Assembly: GCF_004745805.1 (NCBI RefSeq)
Contig: NZ_SRLQ01000004.1
Span: 248,001-312,000 of the forward strand
From: Mycolicibacterium sp. CH28
GTDB lineage: Bacteria; Actinomycetota; Actinomycetes; Mycobacteriales; Mycobacteriaceae
DNA length: 64,000 bases
Direction: 5' to 3'
The translations under genes were made by a program, and so were the position numbers. Below are positions 62,227-64,000 of this stretch, piece after piece. How positions within the stretch are numbered: position 1 is the first letter of the stretch; each line of letters opens with the position of its first letter. The notes beneath the pieces are model-generated. The model made no database searches, was not told the DNA's origin, and saw nothing but the letters and a program-made list of their open reading frames with translations.

Positions 62227-63737
62227 TGGCGCTGGGACGGGCCTACTCGGTGGCGGTGCGCGGCCTGGACGGCGAAATCGTCGAGATCGAGGCCGACATC
62301 TCCTCGGGACTGCCCGGTGTGTACCTGGTCGGGCTGCCCGACGCCGCGTTGCGCGAGTCCCGTGACCGGGTGCGTGCGGCGATCACCAATTGCGGCAACG
62401 ACTGGCCGAAGTCGCGGCTGACGCTGGCGCTGTCCCCGGCCACCCTGCCCAAGATCGGTTCGCTGTACGACATCGCGATCGCCGCGGCGGTGTTGTCGGC
62501 CAGCCGCAAGAACCCATGGGATCGGCTGGAGAAGTCGGTGTTGTTGGGGGAGTTGGCGTTGGACGGGCGTGTCCGTCCGGTGCGTGGTGTGTTGCCTGCC
62601 GTATTGGCGGCCAAACGGCAAGGGTGGCCAACCGTGGTGGTGCCGGCTGCCAACCTCGCCGAGGCGAGCCTCGTCGATGGGATCGAAGTGCTTGGGGTGC
62701 AGACGCTTCGACAGCTTCAGGGCTGGCTCAAGGGCTCGGCGGTTCTCGACGAGCGTGTCGGCGCACCGGCTCCGGCGGCGGAGCCGGTTGCCGATCTGGC
62801 CGACGTGGTGGGGCAGACCCACGCCCGGTTCGCCGTCGAGGTCGCCGCGGCCGGGGCCCATCACCTGATGCTGACCGGTCCGCCCGGTGTCGGGAAAACC
62901 ATGCTGGCGCAACGGTTGCCCGGGCTATTGCCCGAACTCAACGACCGTGAGGCGTTAGAGGTGACTGCCATCCACTCCGTCGTAGGACTGTTGTCGGAGA
63001 GCACCCCGTTGATCACCCGCCCGCCGTTCATTGCGCCGCACCACTCGTCGAGCGTGGCGGCGTTGGTCGGCGGTGGGTCGGGTATGGCCCGTCCAGGTGC
63101 GGTCAGCCGGGCGCATCGCGGGGTGCTCTTTCTCGACGAGTGCGCCGAAATCCGGGTCAGTGTGTTGGAGTCACTGCGAACGCCGTTGGAGGATGGTGAG
63201 ATTCGGCTGGCCCGTCGCGACGGCGTGGCCTGTTACCCGGCGCGATTCCAACTGGTCTTGGCGGCCAACCCCTGCGCGTGCGCGCAGGCCGACCCGAGGG
63301 ACTGCATCTGCTCCTCGGTACAGAAGCGTCGCTATCTGGGCAAGCTGTCGGGTCCGCTGATGGACCGGGTTGACCTGAGGGTGGAGATGCACATGGTGCG
63401 AGCCGGTGCCTTCGCCCCAGACGCGGCGGAGAGCACTGCGGACGTGCGCGAGCGGGTCGCCCAGGCCCGTGCGGCGGCCGCTGAGCGGTGGCGCCGATAC
63501 GGTTTCACCACCAACGCCGAGGTGGGCGGTTCGGTGCTGCGCCGAAAATTCCGGCTGGACGCCGCCGCGATGGCCCCGCTGAAGTCGGCACTGGAACGCG
63601 GCGTGCTCAGCATCCGGGGCGTCGATCGATCGCTGCGGGTGGCCTGGACGATGGCCGATCTGGCTGGGCGCACGATGCCGAGTGTCGATGATGTCGCGGT
63701 GGCCTTGAGCTTCCGTCGGGGAGAGGTCACATCGTGA
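62226..63737 (+). CDS. comM: YifB/ComM-family Mg-chelatase-like AAA+ ATPase
   Basis: A 503-residue AAA+ protein. It has an N-terminal Lon-protease-like domain (VEADISSGLPGVYLVGLPDA), Walker A GPPGVGKTMLAQRLPGLLP, Walker B LFLDECAEI, and the C-terminal domain (KKRRYLGKLSGPLMDRVDL region, with CNPCACAQADPRDC-type cysteines). ComM helicases extend D-loops in natural transformation and are encoded beside dprA, as here (Rv2897c equivalent). Coupled to both neighbours by short overlaps. Confidence 0.94.
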   Translation: MALGRAYSVAVRGLDGEIVEIEADISSGLPGVYLVGLPDAALRESRDRVRAAITNCGNDWPKSRLTLALSPATLPKIGSLYDIAIAAAVLSASRKNPWDRLEKSVLLGELALDGRVRPVRGVLPAVLAAKRQGWPTVVVPAANLAEASLVDGIEVLGVQTLRQLQGWLKGSAVLDERVGAPAPAAEPVADLADVVGQTHARFAVEVAAAGAHHLMLTGPPGVGKTMLAQRLPGLLPELNDREALEVTAIHSVVGLLSESTPLITRPPFIAPHHSSSVAALVGGGSGMARPGAVSRAHRGVLFLDECAEIRVSVLESLRTPLEDGEIRLARRDGVACYPARFQLVLAANPCACAQADPRDCICSSVQKRRYLGKLSGPLMDRVDLRVEMHMVRAGAFAPDAAESTADVRERVAQARAAAAERWRRYGFTTNAEVGGSVLRRKFRLDAAAMAPLKSALERGVLSIRGVDRSLRVAWTMADLAGRTMPSVDDVAVALSFRRGEVTS

Positions 63738-64000
63738 GCGACGACATCCGGATGTTGGCGTGGGCGTACCTCTCCAGGGTGGCCGAGCCGCCGTGTGACG
63801 AGATCGCCGCGCTGGTCGGCGGTGTCGGGCCGGTGGAGGCCGCGCAGCGCATCCGCCGAGCCGCGGTCAGCCCCGCGCTCGCGGAACGGACCGCCGCACG
63901 GCGCGATATCGATTCGGCCGCAGCGGATCTGGAGCTGTTGGCCCGCCGCGGTGGGCGACTCATCACCCCCGATGACGACGAGTGGCCGACGTTGGCGTTC
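63734..64000 (+). CDS. dprA: DNA-processing protein DprA, N-terminal part (cut by window end)
   Basis: A GTG-started frame overlapping the comM stop by GTGA. The 89 visible residues (start SDDIRMLAWAYLSRVAEP; end ITPDDDEWPTLAF) match the DprA N-terminal SAM-like domain and its DxxWP entry to the Rossmann fold. The DNA-binding GSR motif lies outside the window. DprA loads RecA on incoming single strands. The identity rests on position and this short match. Confidence 0.85.
   Translation, partial: MSDDIRMLAWAYLSRVAEPPCDEIAALVGGVGPVEAAQRIRRAAVSPALAERTAARRDIDSAAADLELLARRGGRLITPDDDEWPTLAF

Overview
The window is high-GC, gene-dense DNA of a Mycobacterium/Mycolicibacterium-type actinobacterium. 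From about 12.1 kb onward the gene content and order follow the conserved mycobacterial block known in M. tuberculosis as Rv2971 to Rv2896c: aldo/keto reductase, lipN, DsbA-like and VKOR pair, pca, rsmD, coaD, sepIVA, DUF177, rnc, mutM, OsmC, acyP, smc, ftsY, amt-glnB-glnD, ffh, amidohydrolase, dacB2, rpsP-KH-rimM-trmD, lppW, rplS, lepB, rnhB, DUF2469, YraN, ComM, dprA. GTG starts, 4-nt GTGA/ATGA overlaps and several probable leaderless promoters also fit. I see no rRNA, tRNA, CRISPR array, insertion sequence or phage gene.

Region 1 (0.1-9.9 kb) is an accessory catabolic island. An IclR regulator diverges from an aldehyde dehydrogenase, a WrbA-like quinone reductase and a DsbA-fold protein. 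A second divergent pair joins a leftward operon (MhpA-type flavin hydroxylase, NIPSNAP, carboxymuconolactone-decarboxylase-like) to a rightward amino acid/amine permease and a copper amine oxidase. Both divergent promoter regions carry related 15-bp IclR-type palindromes, so this looks like one regulon for an arylalkylamine or similar aromatic amine. The substrate and the ring-cleavage step cannot be read from the window.

Region 2 (10.1-13.6 kb) is stress defence: nsrR-hmp with a palindromic operator, then a Mn/Fe superoxide dismutase gene broken by an apparent one-base deletion in a G run, then an aldo/keto reductase. Region 3 (13.9-35.7 kb) is core: esterase, disulfide-bond formation, pyruvate carboxylase, coenzyme A, septation, RNA and DNA maintenance, chromosome condensation, isoprenoids, SRP receptor, and the nitrogen operon amt-glnB-glnD with two GlnR boxes.

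Region 4 (36.1-43.3 kb) is an accessory insertion between glnD and ffh: a PHP-domain hydrolase in one operon with a complete peptide-type ABC importer, then a HAD phosphatase. Region 5 (43.4-51.8 kb) holds ffh, an amidohydrolase, a secreted protein with a C39-like domain, two tandem D,D-carboxypeptidases, an IdeR-box-preceded diflavin reductase and an NTF2-like protein. Region 6 (51.9-64.0 kb) holds ribosomal protein and RNA-modification genes, a secretory beta-lactamase-like protein, lepB, rnhB, a ROK regulator facing an MFS exporter, a small-ORF/HicB-like/HAD cluster, and the YraN-ComM-DprA DNA-processing genes, the last cut by the window edge.
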